Shown: positions 1 through 12,075 of the stretch, in pieces | Layout: each line of letters opens with the position of its first letter | How positions within the stretch are numbered: the stretch's first letter is position 1 | DNA from: Rosa chinensis | Lineage: Eukaryota > Streptophyta > Magnoliopsida > Rosales > Rosaceae | Assembly: GCF_002994745.2 (NCBI RefSeq) | Contig: NC_037092.1 | Span: 4,392,501-4,456,500 of the forward strand | Reading direction: 5' to 3' | Length of the DNA stretch: 64,000 nucleotides | Program-made: the position numbers and the translations under genes | Notes under the pieces: generated by a model | What the model was told of the DNA's origin: nothing | The model's input: the letters and a program-made list of their open reading frames with translations, nothing else | The model's database searches: none

Positions 1-1447
1 CACTAGAAGTCGCACCGTAATTCGCTAATGCATCTACAACACGATTCCCTTCTCGAAAGATATGTGAAGATCGGAATTGCATTTGAGAAATACGATATAA
101 ACAATTACCCCACTCAATACGAAGCTGCCAAGGCACTAAATCCGGGGACTGCAGAAAGTTTAGAACTAGGGAAGAGTCAACTTCTAGCCATACATGTTTC
201 CAGTCCCTTACCCAAGCTAGCTCAATAGCCTTAATGACAGCCATTACCTCTGCCGCTATCGAACTAGGAATGTTATGATTAGAAGCAAAGGCACCAATGA
301 AATCTCCTCTATAGTCACGAAAAACGGCTCCATAACCACAACGGCCTGAATCTTGCTTCCAAGCACCGTCAGTATTTATTTTCACCCACCCAAGAGGAGG
401 AGGGAACCAAATAACCTCAATAACTGACGGAGTACTGCGCGGCTTGCATTGAACTCCTAAATGCTTCAACACTTGAAGATCAAGAAGAGAGTTGGTCATA
501 TAGCCGGAAGCAATGCGACTTGTAGCTTGAACATGCCCAACAATTAAACAGCAAATTAATGCCACATTGAAACCCTGACCTTCATGCTTCATTTTATTCC
601 TTGCTTGCCATATAAACCATAGAACAGTGGTAAAACATGCCAACCACAACTCCTTCAACTGAGGACTACGATTAACCAATCCCACTTGCCATACCTCAAT
701 TAATGAACTGGGGACAGGACCTAACTCAAATTTAGAAAACATGCAGCACCAAATCTGGTTGGAATAAGAACATTCTAGAAAAATATGAGCTAATGATTCA
801 GAGTTCCTACCACATAGACCACACCTCGATGCCAAAGCCACGCCTCTTCTTTGTAAAAAATCGTCTGATAGTATCCTACCCCGTAGCACCTTCCAAGTCA
901 GTAAAGACATTCTAGGAGTGATAAATTTAGACCATATACACTTACCCCAACTCATTGATGGAAAAGGTTGGCATAGAAACTGAAAAGCATTCTTTGCCGT
1001 GAGCTCCCCTGATGTAGCAGAAGACCAAATTACCTTATCCTCCACTAAAGGATCCATAGCTAAGGGGACTTTTTCAATCAACTCACACAACGCCGGGTAA
1101 TGCAAATGAAGGAGATCAGGAATGACCTAAGAGCCATTACTAATATAATCAGCCACATACCCTTGCAGATTGTCCACGATAGTATGAGGTCCAAAGAAAT
1201 CAATAATAGGCTTCCCCATAAAATTATCCCTCCAAAAAGAGATAATTGTACCCTGACCAATCAACCATTGTGCATTCTCCATAACCACTGACCAAAACTT
1301 CTTCACCCCAGGCCATATGGATGAAGGAACATAAGAACGCCTCATCAAACCGCCAGGCCAAAATCTATTTCGAATGAACAAACAACTCATGGCAGAAGAA
1401 GAATATATTTCCCAACACCTTTTTAGAAGTAGAGATTGATTAAGCAA
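1..1447 (-). pseudogene. LINE ORF2 C-terminal part (zf-RVT + RNase H-like), runs off left edge
   Basis: Reading the minus strand in one frame from 1447 down to 1 gives the C-terminal third of a plant LINE (non-LTR retrotransposon) ORF2. Seen in order: the post-RT segment with a GQGTIISFWRDNF-type motif near 1250-1200; a zf-RVT region around 1000-780 with SRCGLCGR and a following HIFLEC; then an RNase H-like (RVT_3) domain from about 400 to 1 with WVKINTDGA, AAEVMA, EVDSS and VVDALAN, which carry the acidic residues expected of the fold. The frame is interrupted by a single TAG at 1129-1127. An upstream in-frame TGA lies at 1453-1451, and no RT core is found beyond it, so the copy is 5' truncated. 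The left end is cut by the window. Family knowledge identifies the domains; a long frame with one stop suggests a fairly recent loss. Confidence 0.85.
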
Positions 1448-2640
1448 AACTCATGAGTAAACTTCTATAGCTTTATCTTGTCAGAATCAATATAGATAAA
1501 AACATCAAGATGAGAGTCCTATACATACACCAGTTACTTCTTGTAAATACGTTAATAATTGCTTGTCTGTAATAAACTTGAGATAAGGTCCATATATTAT
1601 TAATTTACACTTCCCATTAACCCAGGCCTGCCCCTTTCCCATGCTAGTAAGATCTAATGCCAAAGGACCCTTTCCTTCGATCAGGAGCAAGGAATGAAAC
1701 CTGAGAATGAGGAAAGAACATCAACCCAAGCATGTGAAAGAAAGAACATCGAACCATGCATATGCCAATTGTTTACCTTGTACCATATCAAAGTCTAATT
1801 AACTGGTGGACTAGCCCCCGTAGTAGTCCACAGTGAACCATTTGCGAGACTTATGTTATCCAATTCAAGGTATTCCCCTTCCACTCCTACCTGAAAATAA
1901 GGAAATATCAAGTATAAAATGTGATATCATACTTGTAGCATAAAGAGAAAATATATATTTTCAGAGGAACAGAGGAAGGATTTTGAAACTCTATATTTCT
2001 CATGTAGAAGCTATTACACTTTTAACCGGGTAGGTCCATTCTTCATCAGAAAGATCAACTTTTCCAGAAACATATTTAAAAAATAGAAAAAATAGGAAAT
2101 TATTATGGCTTAATTGGGCGGGCTTAAAGGACCGGGCCGGACTTGGCCCTAACGGGCTCAAACGAGCTGGGCTTCATTTGCATGGCCCATACCTTATACT
2201 CTATTTGAGGAAGGGTCGGGCCAACCTTTTGCCCTACGGGCTGGACAGACTTGGGGCGGGCATAGGGTCGAAGGACCAAATGATGACCCCTAAATGTGGC
2301 CTTAGGTATCACTTCAAACGAACTCGAAAGAATTCAGGTACTAGTCATGATGGCCAGAATATTTTTTTAGTGACAATACCTAGCGCTCTGCTAGGGTTGG
2401 AAGAGTGTCGTTCTTGGCCTCTCTGCACCTTACTCCATCAACAATGGAGCACCATTCCGAAACCATTCTTGGCGTCGGTACCTCAGCGCACGACTCCTAC
2501 CATGTCGCTTGAAGGGCCGTGGCTAGCAATCTTACCAGCGACGATATCTTTTTCTCATATTCTATCTTATCGTGGTGTTCTTTTCTGAGGGAGGAAGTGG
2601 CTGCGTTGCCTACCTGGACTAGGATGGCGCCAAGAGTTTG
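1448..2640. other. No gene recognised; GGGCC-rich patch
   Basis: No supported gene. The stretch 2110-2240 is rich in GGGC/GGCC words, unlike the AT-rich surroundings, and resembles the subterminal sequence of some plant hAT elements, but no ends or target duplication were found. The rest may be internal LINE sequence that has decayed, since LINE ORF1 and ORF2 remnants flank it in the same orientation. Confidence 0.4.
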
Positions 2641-4075
2641 TCATCTCCGTCCAATCTGGGCTCGACTGAAATTAGAGGAAAGCGTTTCAGTTTTGGTAGC
2701 CCTGTAGCAGAAGATATTGGCTCGATGGTGGGAATCGAGGCTTGTTGGAGCTCGTTGTTTTTGAGGCTTGGTTTCTTTGGAGGGGGATCCTTTTCGGCAG
2801 GTGATGGAGGCACGGCTGTCAGAAGAGGATAGCTTGCGGTTAGCGTCAAATAGACGGGGCCGCGATGGTTCTTCTTTCGGCGAAGGCAGGGTTGGGGTCA
2901 GATTTGATTTGGGTGCCCAAAGGCTGGTCCTATGGGCCTGGGCCTCTGGCAGTTTGGCTTGCTCTAGTTGGGCTTTTGCTTGGGCCTTTCTGGTTGGGGT
3001 ACTACCAATGGTGTGAGCTAGCTGCTGTTTGGGATCCAAGAGACTTCTTAGGAACCATATCTTTAACTACATGTTAGAATTGGTTGTTTGGCTACTTAGA
3101 TAGAAGATTGCTCTCTATTTGACGTATCATTTTGCGTGAAGTAGGCAAGGTCGGTCACACTACCGCCAGTTACCTTGATAGAAGGTTACCGTCTATTCGA
3201 CGTATACCTTTACGTGGAAGTATGGTCAACCATACCCTTTGCGTAGATGTATACCTCGCTTGACGCCCTATTAGTGTAGAACCAGTTGGCTCGCTGTTTT
3301 CAACCAAAACCTTTAAGCCCATTGCGCTATTACCAAACAAACAAGACACAGAGGTACCTGTCGACGTCGGCTGTCGCTGCAGTTCTTCTAACAACGCCGA
3401 CCTAGTGCAGGTAAGGCCAACGCGATTCAGCATGCCACAGGTCATGCACTGGCCAGCCATATGTTCAAAGTAGAATTCTAAATCCAGAACAATATCATCG
3501 TCAGCATTAAAGCTACATTGAAAAATGATAGGTTCTCAAAGATTAGTGTCCACTCGGATCCGCACCATGCTTGTATCATATTCAGCTATATTCTTTTCCA
3601 CAAATTTTCCTAGAGAGCTGCCCACCAATCTAATGAGTCACTTTATTTGAAACGCATGCGTAATATCATGCACTCGAATCCAGAAACCCAATGTATTCAG
3701 GGGCACTGACTCAACTAGCATCACCCTATCATAAGCAGCCAAGATCACCGAAGCACGATCAAAGCTCCAAGGCCTCCTTCAAAAACCCTAAAACGATCAA
3801 AAAGGTCTATAAAGGAAAATAAATACCTGTCTCCATGATCCTAGATCTGGTATCTTCTTTTCAACATGCCTTTGAAAAAGCCAGGAGAATAATCTCGCGC
3901 AGTCAACAACTTTCCCACCAACAGAGCTTAAGAGCGTCAAAGCCTTGAACCCTTGGATGGTCAAAGATCCACATTGCCTCTGCCCTCAGGCAAAGCAAGA
4001 GACCCAGCTAGTCATACAGAAGCCATCAGAAGCAAACACGAAGTTTTGGAATGGGGTTTGGAGGCTGTAGAGTTT
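2641..4075 (-). pseudogene. LINE ORF1 remnant (DUF4283, CCHC zinc knuckle, Pro/Lys-rich tail)
   Basis: Minus-strand translation gives a decayed LINE ORF1, the nucleic-acid-binding protein encoded upstream of ORF2. A DUF4283-like core is visible around 3800-3650 (RPWSFDRA followed by LGFWIRVHDI), preceded by LSSVGGKVVDCARLFSWLF near 3930-3870. A zinc-knuckle region (CMTCGMLNRVGLTC) follows at about 3460-3410; its usual histidine is arginine. The 2641-3039 tail is rich in Pro, Lys, Ser and Gln, as in family members. Frameshifts (for example just before PWSF) and stops break it. It lies upstream of the ORF2 remnant in the same orientation, so both may be ends of one element that lost its endonuclease and RT core by internal deletion. 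Confidence 0.65.
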
Positions 4076-4129
4076 GCAATATAGGTTCAAAATCTTACTT
4101 CTGAATCCCTGTCTGTTACAAACATAAAC

Positions 4130-4540
4130 GGAATATATATATAATGAAAAATTATCATTTTAGTCATCCAATTATGACTTAGTCGATATTTTATCACTAT
4201 ATTGTTAAAAATTGCAGTTTAGTCACTAAACTTAAACACAACCTATCATTTTGGTCACTGCCGTCAACTTCACCAGTTCACTGTTAAATTTTTGTAAATA
4301 ACTCATATTTTTAGGGCATTTTGGTTAAATTGAGTACCAATTTTTTTTTCTTTTAAGATAATTTGGCCGGAAAAAAAAGAGTCATGAACTTTTCTTTGTT
4401 TACTCATCAATTCTTTTACTTTTATTAGTTCGACCCTTCTACATTCATCGATAAAAACATCGAATTTTAAAGGTGTATGTTTTTCTTTCTTCTTTTTAAA
4501 TTATTTTTCAATTTTAGTTAGTATTGACGGTGCGTAATGA
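4130..4540 (+). repeat. Left long terminal inverted repeat (unit A)
   Basis: This is the left inverted repeat of the long-TIR element. It matches the reverse complement of 11690-12022 with small differences, and is itself repeated in direct orientation by unit B starting near 4637. Confidence 0.65.
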
Positions 4541-4636
4541 AATATTTAGTTAGGTTTTCTGGGAGTAGCCGGCTTGTGGGTCTCGTTGTATGCTGCTTCG
4601 ATTCATGCTAGCAGTGCTTGTTGATGCAGTTCGACT

Positions 4637-4859
4637 CGACCAATTATGCCTTTGTTGACACTTTGATCACTATATTTTTAAAAATTGCACTTTAGTCACC
4701 CAACTTAACCACAGCCTATCATTTTGGTCACTGCCGTCAACTTCACTGTTAAGTTTTTGTAAATAAGTCATATTTTGAGGGCATTTTGGTTAAATTGAGT
4801 ACAAGTTTTTTTTTAATTTTTTCGTTTAAGATATTTTGGCAAAAAAAAAAAGAAGTTCT
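4637..4859 (+). repeat. Internal direct repeat (unit B), continues at 11307 after the Copia insertion
   Basis: From CTTTGTTGACACTTTGATCA onward this repeats unit A and is the closer match to the inverted right arm. It is split by the Copia element and resumes at 11307-11430 (gttctgaacttttctttg...). The element thus has A and B in direct order and C inverted. Confidence 0.65.
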
Positions 4860-5077
4860 TGTTTTAGAGAAACTGAATTTGAGAGGAATTTTCTGTGTAT
4901 TCTCATTGATAATAGGGGCCTCTTTATATAGAGGATTACAATGCATAGAATCTCAATCATACAAGGAAAGTAATTCTACATTGATTAGGATTCTAGATCC
5001 TTCTAATTAAATCCTATTACCACTAGGTCAAGTAACCTAGAGTTTGGGCTAAACACAAATTAGGTTTTCCTTTAACA
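4860..5077 (-). repeat. 3' LTR of Copia element 1
   Basis: TG at 4860-4861 and CA at 5076-5077, flanked outside by GTTCT. Differs from the other LTR at a G/A in 'tatagaggat' and a G/A in 'gtttgggcta'. Confidence 0.95.
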
Positions 5078-5264
5078 CTCCCCCTTGTGTTGCCCAAACG
5101 CGGTGCTTCTCTCGTTGCCTCGTTAAAAACCTTGCCGAGTAACAAAAATCCAGTGGGACAAAAATAACCTCGGTCGAAGGGGAAAAAGAGCAGAACACAC
5201 CCTTCACGATTTGAGGTGAACATGTAGACATCTACCCCTGATGTCTGCGCCTCCCCCTAATGAC

Positions 5265-8200
5265 TACGATCATGGGAGTTCAGATAATTTTCGCAAGCCA
5301 ATTCTTGCCACATGTTTCTTGAATGTGGTATTGGGCAATGACTTAGTAAACAAGTCTGCCTCACTGTCCTCAGATTGAACCTAGTTCACTTTGATCTCGA
5401 GGAGTGTCTGTTGTTGCTGATTATGCTTGGTGTTGTCGCTTTTGATGTAGCCTTGCCTCATTTGTTCAAAACAAGTAGCATTATCCTAAACACTTGTAGG
5501 CTCATCTGTGGTAGACTTCAAACCACAATTGTTCGAACATGCGTAACTATGGATCCAATCCATATACATTCACGAACCACTTCGTGAAGAGCAATGATCT
5601 CTGCATTGTTCGAAGATATAGCGACTAGGGTCAATTCTGTAGACCTCCAAGATGTCACGGTCTTTTCTCATGGTGAACACTTAACCAGATTGGGAATGAC
5701 CATTATGTGGGTCAGATAGATACCCAACATCAGCAAAATCTTCCAAAACACATGTCGTTTTGGGATGGGGATAATGGACGCAAGCCAGGGTTGGCGGCGT
5801 ACCTGGTGTGCGATGGGTCCGAATCCATTATCTCTTCGTAGGGATAGAACAAGCCTATATCAATCGTACATCTCAAATATCGAAAGATATCTTTTACACC
5901 AATCCAATGGCGTCGCGTTGGCGCAGAGCTATATCTAGCTAACAAGTTTACAACATATGAGATGTCCGGTCTTGTGCATTGAGATAAGTACAATAATGCG
6001 CCTATTGTACTAAGTAAGGCACTTTTGCCTCTAGCACATCTTCGTCATCATCCTTTAGACGAAGAGGATCCTTTTCAGGATCAAGACTATGGACGATCAT
6101 GGGGGTGCTTGAAGGCTTGACCTTGTCAAAATGCCTAAGCATCTATCGACACGATGCTCAAGTTCCAAACCGAGACATAATCGTGTTCTCCCAAAATCCT
6201 TCATCTCAAACTCGGATTTCAAGTGTTCAGCGGTTTCCCTTAACTCTTTAAGGGCTTCTAATGAAGATCATGTCCAACATGAACCGCGATAGAATCCGAA
6301 ACTTGTTATAGAAACGCGTGGGCATATCCCTTCCCAATCAAGTAGTCACTTTAGTGAGCGTTTCAACCTCTTTGTAAACGCGCTCCATGGTCTAGAGCCA
6401 CTTGACTTGGGTAAATGAAGTTCACCATGAACCTTCATGTATATTCCGTATCTAGATCCCTATAGAGATACGTAGTGACCATATTTGTAAGCTGCATGTT
6501 CAGTTATTCGGAAACTACCAAACTGACAGGGTAGTGGAGTGCAATGACATCCATCATGAGAGAATATGTCTCATCGTAGTCGATTCCAGGGCGTTTTGTG
6601 AGAAGCCTTGCGCCATAAGGCGAGATTACCATATCTTTTTCTCATCACGCTTTCTAACGAAGACCCATTAGTCAACAGGTTTTATGTTAGGAAGTGTTGG
6701 CATCTCTAGCTCGAAAACCTTCCTCTTCGTTAGAGAATTCATCTTAACCTGGATCGCATCTTTCCATTTAGGCCAAAAACTCTCTACGTTGGCATTCATT
6801 CATCAACGGAGCGTGGTTCGATATCATCTAACTGAAAAACTCATGCGTAATAAAATACGCAACTACATCATCAATTCTGATGGAGTTTCTATCCCACGTC
6901 TCATGTACACTAGTGTAAGTTTCATATAGCTTTATATTCTCAAGAATAGGTTCTAACGTTGAGGCGTCCCCTAACTATAACCATAACCCGGAAGATTCTC
7001 ATGAGACGGATTTTGAGTCTTGATGATCAAAGGATTGGAATGTGCCAAAGTATCCTTCGAGCCCACGGGCCTCCCACGCATCCTAGCTGGGGCCATGGCC
7101 TGTAACGCCAGAGTGCCACTCTCTTTGGCATTGGCGCCATGCCTACCTCCGTGTAGGGTGGCGCTACGTCCTCTCATAGGGACGTCCTTCCTTGCAGGCA
7201 TGTTTGCAGCATATTTGTGTGATCTCGTCACTGTAATAGGGATCGAGATGAGACATAGTGGGGACAGGCCACGACAATTCCTGTCGTTCCTGTTGAACAT
7301 CCGTGTTCTTATCTCCCCCTAACGACGGGAAGACTGTCTCATCAAAGTGACAACCCGCAAATCTAGGGTAAAGAGATCACCTTGCAAGGGCATTAAGTGG
7401 CGGACGATTGTTGGAGTCTCAAATCCAACGTAGTTGCCCATTCGTCTGTAAGGACCCATCATAGAGCGCAGTGGCGGCGCAATTTGGCACATAAACGGCT
7501 CACTCAAATGTGCGTAAGTACAAAATACGTGTACCCAGTCACTAGCTGTAACGCAGAGGTACATTAAGTAGCGGTAGGTCGTAGACGAATTAGCATAGCT
7601 GCATGCGATATTGCATCACCCCAAGCGGATGTAAGAAGATTGGTGCGTATTACCAATATACGGACTACCATCGTAGTCGTGTCCGCGAGACCAATTGGGT
7701 GTGTATATGGGAATGTGATGTCCAACATCAAGCCCATTGCAATATCCATCGAAAGTCTTCGATGTAAACTCACTAGCATAGTCAAATCCAATTAACTGAA
7801 TAGGATGATTTGGGGAGTGAGCCCATTGTCATATGATATGTGCTAGGAGTCTAGCATAAGTAGCATTTATAGGTGGACAATGGCACAACACGTGACCAGC
7901 GTGTTTGCGTGTCAACCAACATCATGAAATATTTAAGCGTCCGCAAGTTGGTTGAATCAATCCACAAAATCCCTACGGATTCTTTGTAAGAACATAATGA
8001 GTATTGTCATATCCTTTGCATAGGACGGTCTCAGTCCTAATTTCCCTAAGGGACGGGCTTAGTAAAACGAGCGAGAGGCTTTAGAAGCAACCAATGAGAA
8101 TTTTGGTTAGGCCTGAGCGTCTGAAACGCTATTTTGAAGCAAGTTGGTGATTGCAGCATCACCTAGGGCGCCATCACCATGATGAATGCCATCCATGGAG

Positions 8201-8440
8201 TCATGGATAGGGACTACGCCAGCCCTAGGCTGGTGGTGGACGGAGGTGGTGCCCTAGGCAGCAACGTCGGTCACACTTAGTCCAAGAATCAACTTTTGAT
8301 TCATGCTTCATTTCGCTCGAGAGAAAAGATGTCCGTGTGAAGTCTTTTTGTAGACTGATCATCATATCATGACTAGGATGACCTATCCTGTGGTGACAAA
8401 GCCAATATGTGTCTAAATCCAAGAGATCTTCTCTCATAAC
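5265..8440 (-). pseudogene. Copia element 1 pol remnant (integrase, RT, RNase H)
   Basis: Fragmented minus-strand homology can be followed across all frames. Near 8415-8365 is the pre-integrase motif (YWLCHHRIGHPSHDMM). Around 7080-7045 is the integrase-RT linker RMRGRPVGSKD. At 5993-5870 is the RT/RNase H connecting motif (CTRPDISYVVNLLARYSS, FRYLRCT). RNase H and the C-terminus run from about 5710 to 5270, with SEDSEADLFTKSLPNTTF and LRKLSELP. There are many stops and frameshifts, and the longest uninterrupted piece is about 110 codons, so no functional polyprotein is made. Confidence 0.8.
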
Positions 8441-8887
8441 ATTATGGGATTAATAGCTCGAATAGTGACATAAAGTCCACTAGAGCGACACATAAACTTC
8501 TCTAAGATGCGTCTTTGTTCGCAATCATTAGAGGTAATGCAAAGGAACTCATTTCCATTCTCTACATGCATTTTTGCATGGAATTCATTGGCTATTCATA
8601 GGGTACTATTTGCCCTAAGAGCGTAGAGAGTTTCTGTGACAACTGTAATCAAGGTGCCATTTGGCAAGTGGAACTTGGGCTATTCCATGTCCTTGAATTA
8701 ATACTGATGGTCGAGCCATCGTAGTCACAAAGTCATATGCTCAGAATCAAAATTGAGTCATAATGAAAAGAACTCGAAATTTTATTCATAAGCCAACGGA
8801 ATACATCATTGTTTCTATGATCAAAGAAAATCTAATCCAATAAAAGTAATATGGCAATCGCCTACATCTCTTGGAAAATAAAAAGAC

Positions 8888-9976
8888 TTAATCAAAATCG
8901 CCAATTTCTGGGTCTTGATCCTTGTAGTCTTCCACCCTTAGATCTAGATCGCCATCTTGATCTTCTTGTGCCATGTAATTCGCTTCCCTTGCTTCACGAT
9001 ACGTCTTGTATGCGCTTGCAACATTCTGGGGTGCGGTACATGTTTTGGCCCAATGTTCAGTTGATCCACATCGAAAACAAACATCATTATGGTCAGGCTC
9101 CCTTGATCGAGGCGCCATTGGGGCGCGATTTGGACGACCTATCCTCTTGGTGGCGTTACCACTATGGTCGGAGGCTCCGCTTCTCTCTCTCTTCACACGT
9201 TGACCTCCACGGTTCCGTGCACGCCTCTCTTGGCGATTTCCTTCCTCTTTAGGGCGAACATATGGACCAGAACGTCCAGAATTGTCCCTATCTTTAGGGT
9301 TTCGCTCCTTGCGTCCTCCATTGGGGGCGCGACTATAGTTAGACTCCGGAATAGGCTTAGTTCACACGGGTCTAGCATTATAGTTCTTCATAAGGATATT
9401 ATCGTGCTTTTCAGCTACGTTCATGGTGCCAATGAGCTCATGAAACCTTGTGATACGTCCTGCATTTACATCAATCCGATAATTCTTTGAAATCATCAGT
9501 GCAGAGACGGGGAAGGTAGAGAGAGTCTTCTCGATCAACATCGTATCAGTTATGGCTTGGCCACAATACTCCATCAGAGACTTGATACGAAGAGCTTCCG
9601 AGTTATAATCAAGCACAAACTTGAAATCACAAAAGCGGAGGCTATGCCATCGCACTTGTAAATCAGGAAGCAGGGAGTTACGAACGTTGCCAAATCGCTG
9701 CTCAAGTTCTACCCATAGCTTTCTTGGGTCTTCCTCATTGAGGTATTCATTTTGGAGCGCGTCATTCAAGTGCCTTGTCATGAGAATTATGGCTTTAGCT
9801 TGTTTTGCTTCAAAAGCAGTAGCTTGCTCAATTGAGAGCACGTTCTGACTAGGCTCTTGGATGGTTTCCAGAATTCCATCAGCCTTAAGATGTTGGCGCA
9901 CATCTCGGACCCACCTATGGTATCCTGCGCCAGTTGTCTCGAGTGGAACAAAGTTCAACTTGTTGAGGTAACTCAT
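8888..9976 (-). pseudogene. Copia element 1 gag (UBN2-type Gag + CCHC zinc knuckle)
   Basis: The ORF from 9976 to 9362 (204 residues) begins MSYLNKLNFVPLETTGAGYH and shows a UBN2-type Gag with WVELEQRF and KTLSTFPVSALMISKNYR. After a stop at 9362 the reading continues in another frame, 9196-8888, with a zinc knuckle CFRCGSTEHWAKTC (C-x2-C-x4-H-x4-C). Gag is the nucleocapsid precursor of the retrotransposon particle. This is the best-preserved part of the element. Confidence 0.8.
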
Positions 9977-10479
9977 CTTGAAAACAACACAAGATTAGGG
10001 TTAGTTTCGGAGCGGAAAAGGCTACCACGAAAAACTGTTAAATTTCTGAGCGTAATCGCTTCCAAGAAATTAGGAATTTTCTAAGCGTAGTCGCTTCAAA
10101 AAAAAATCCGATTCCAATAGGGGTTTTGGATTAGATCGAAATAACGATGTATGTGGTCGATCGTTTTCTTCTCAACAAACTCTAAGTTTGGAGGACTCTA
10201 CAAGCTCCAAGCTTGGAGTGAGCGCGAACCCCCACAGTTCGGCTATTGATCTCCCCTATGTAGAGAAAGGGGGGTAGATGAAGGGATTTTGGAAGTCCCC
10301 GAGAAAAGAAGAAGAAATAAATAAATAAAAACTTCAAAAACGGGAACTTTTAGAAAAGTTTACCTTAAAAAGATGGCCGAAAAAAAAATGTCGCCGGGAA
10401 GTTACTGTAGCAGCCGGAAAGTTACTGTAGCTACCGGAAAAGTCGCCGGAAAGTGGCCGGGAAGTTGCCCGAAAGTCGT

Positions 10480-10640
10480 CGGAAAATAGTTGATCGTTGA
10501 CTGTTGACCGCTGACGTGGCAGTGGGTCCCTGTTGCTGATATGGCAGTGGGTCCCTATTGGCTGACGTGGCAGTGCTGATGTGGCAGTGGGTCCTACTGC
10601 TGATGTGGAAGTGGGCCTGCGTCAGTGGGCCTCTACCATG
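10480..10640 (+). repeat. Short degenerate tandem repeat in Copia 1 leader
   Basis: The words 'ctgacgtggcagtgggtccc' and 'ctgatgtggcagtgggtcc' recur at least five times with spacing of about 20-40 bp. They lie in the untranslated leader between primer site and gag. The leader (9980-11088) otherwise holds no gene. Confidence 0.7.
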
Positions 10641-11088
10641 GGCTTGGGCTTCTGCTTCTTGGGCTTCTGGGCTTCCTTTCCCCTTTTTTTTTTCTTTTCT
10701 TTTCTTTTCTGCCGGTTTTCTGCAGGATATTTAGTCTGCCGGTTCACGCACTTTTAGGCCGGTTTTCTCACTTTTTCTTCCGGTTCCAGAATCGTTGACT
10801 TGAGAGGCTTCTGCTACCAAAATTTGGTGGAAATCGGAGGTCCGGAAGATGGTGAACCAGTGGAATATTTGCTGCTAGTTGTATAGAGCTTCCGGTGGCC
10901 GGTTCGGTGGTTTTCCGGCCGGTTCTTGAGGTGGGGCTGCCGGTTCTGGACTCCTAGGATAGAGTTCTTCAAGGTGTGAGGTGGAGGCAGAAAAGGCTTC
11001 AACGAATTGTATTCGGATTCAAGGTTTTTAGCTTCTTGAATCAGGGTTTGGCTATTTGTTTCAGGGTTAGGGCTTCGTGCTGATAACG

Positions 11089-11306
11089 TGTTTTAGAGAA
11101 ACTGAATTTGAGAGGAATTTTCTGTGTATTCTCATTGATAATAGGGGCCTCTTTATATAGAAGATTACAATGCATAGAATCTCAATCATACAAGGAAAGT
11201 AATTCTACATTGATTAGGATTCTAGATCCTTCTAATTAAATCCTATTACCACTAGGTCAAGTAACCTAGAGTTTGAGCTAAACACAAATTAGGTTTTCCT
11301 TTAACA
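11089..11306 (-). repeat. 5' LTR of Copia element 1
   Basis: 218 bp, TG...CA, flanked outside by GTTCT at 11307-11311. Two differences from the 3' LTR imply a young insertion. Confidence 0.95.
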
Positions 11307-11689
11307 GTTCTGAACTTTTCTTTGTTTTCTCATAAATTCTTTTGCTTTTATTAAAGAGACACAAAGCTTGATCCTTCTACATTCGTCTATAAAAATAGAG
11401 AATTATTTTTCAATTTTAATTAGTTCTGACGGTGTGTAATGGAGTATTTAACGGTAATCACTGAAGTGAAAAATAAATCGAAACTTGAGTGATTAAATTG
11501 ATATTTTTAAAAGTACAGTGATTAAAGTGTAAATTGAGTTATACTTGAGTGACCAAGTGATAATTTTTTCTACATATAACCTCATTCCTAAAATTGACTG
11601 GAAAAAAAAAAAAAAAAAACTCCATTCCTAAAACCACACACAACCGCACAACATTTCAAAGAAAAAAGAAACTCCAATACCGTTATTGT

Positions 11690-12022
11690 TATTGAATTAT
11701 GTAGAAGGATCAAGCTTAGTGTCTCTTTAATAAAAGTAAAAGAATTTATGAGAAAACAAAGAAAAGTTCAGAATATTTTCTTTTTTGGCCAAAATATCTT
11801 AAACGAAAAAAAAAAACTTGGTACTCAATTTAACCAAAATGCCCTCAAAATATGACTTATTTACAAAAACTTAACAGTAAAGTTGACGACAGTGACCAAA
11901 ATGATAGGCTGTGGTTAAGTTGAGAGACTAAAGTGCAATTTTTAAAAATATAGTGATCAAAGTGTCAACAAAGTCATAATTGGATGACTAAAATGATATT
12001 TTTTTCATTATATATATATTCC
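11690..12022 (-). repeat. Right long terminal inverted repeat (unit C)
   Basis: Reverse complement of units A and B, from GTAGAAGGATCAAGCTTAGT to the end ATATATATATTCC. It matches the unit that the Copia element split, so the original B-C arrangement can be inferred. Confidence 0.65.
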
Positions 12023-12075
12023 ATATATGTTCACTAAGCTTTTCTCAGTTGTTTCATTACTATTTCACATGTTGT

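Larger units (their letters stand above)
4860..11306 (-). mobile_element. Complete Copia LTR retrotransposon, 6447 bp, TSD GTTCT
   Basis: Two 218-bp LTRs (4860-5077 and 11089-11306) begin TG and end CA and differ at only two positions that I can see. The 5-bp target duplication GTTCT is at 4855-4859 and 11307-11311. The element reads on the minus strand: the 5' LTR is at 11089-11306, a putative primer site follows (rc of 11078-11088, CGTTATCAGCA), and a polypurine tract (rc of 5078-5089, AAGGGGGAG) abuts the 3' LTR. Order gag, zinc knuckle, integrase, RT, RNase H is that of Copia. The coding region is heavily broken while the LTRs are almost identical. Confidence 0.95.
4130..12022. mobile_element. 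Long-TIR DNA element interrupted by a Copia insertion
   Basis: The outer ends are long inverted repeats. Both begin GGAATATATATATAATGAAA and continue through TCATTTTAGTCATCCAATTATGACTT, then a region about not exceeding 'attttggtcactgccgtcaac'-type sequence. Without the 6.45-kb Copia insertion the element is about 1.44 kb. No transposase ORF is visible, so it would be non-autonomous; long TIRs suggest a Mutator-like origin, but I found no clear 8-10-bp target duplication, so the superfamily is not settled. Confidence 0.6.

Noticed and set aside
2178..2588. 136-codon plus-strand ORF
   Set aside because: No recognisable domain, composition follows a GGGCC-rich non-coding patch, and LINE remnants flank it on the other strand.
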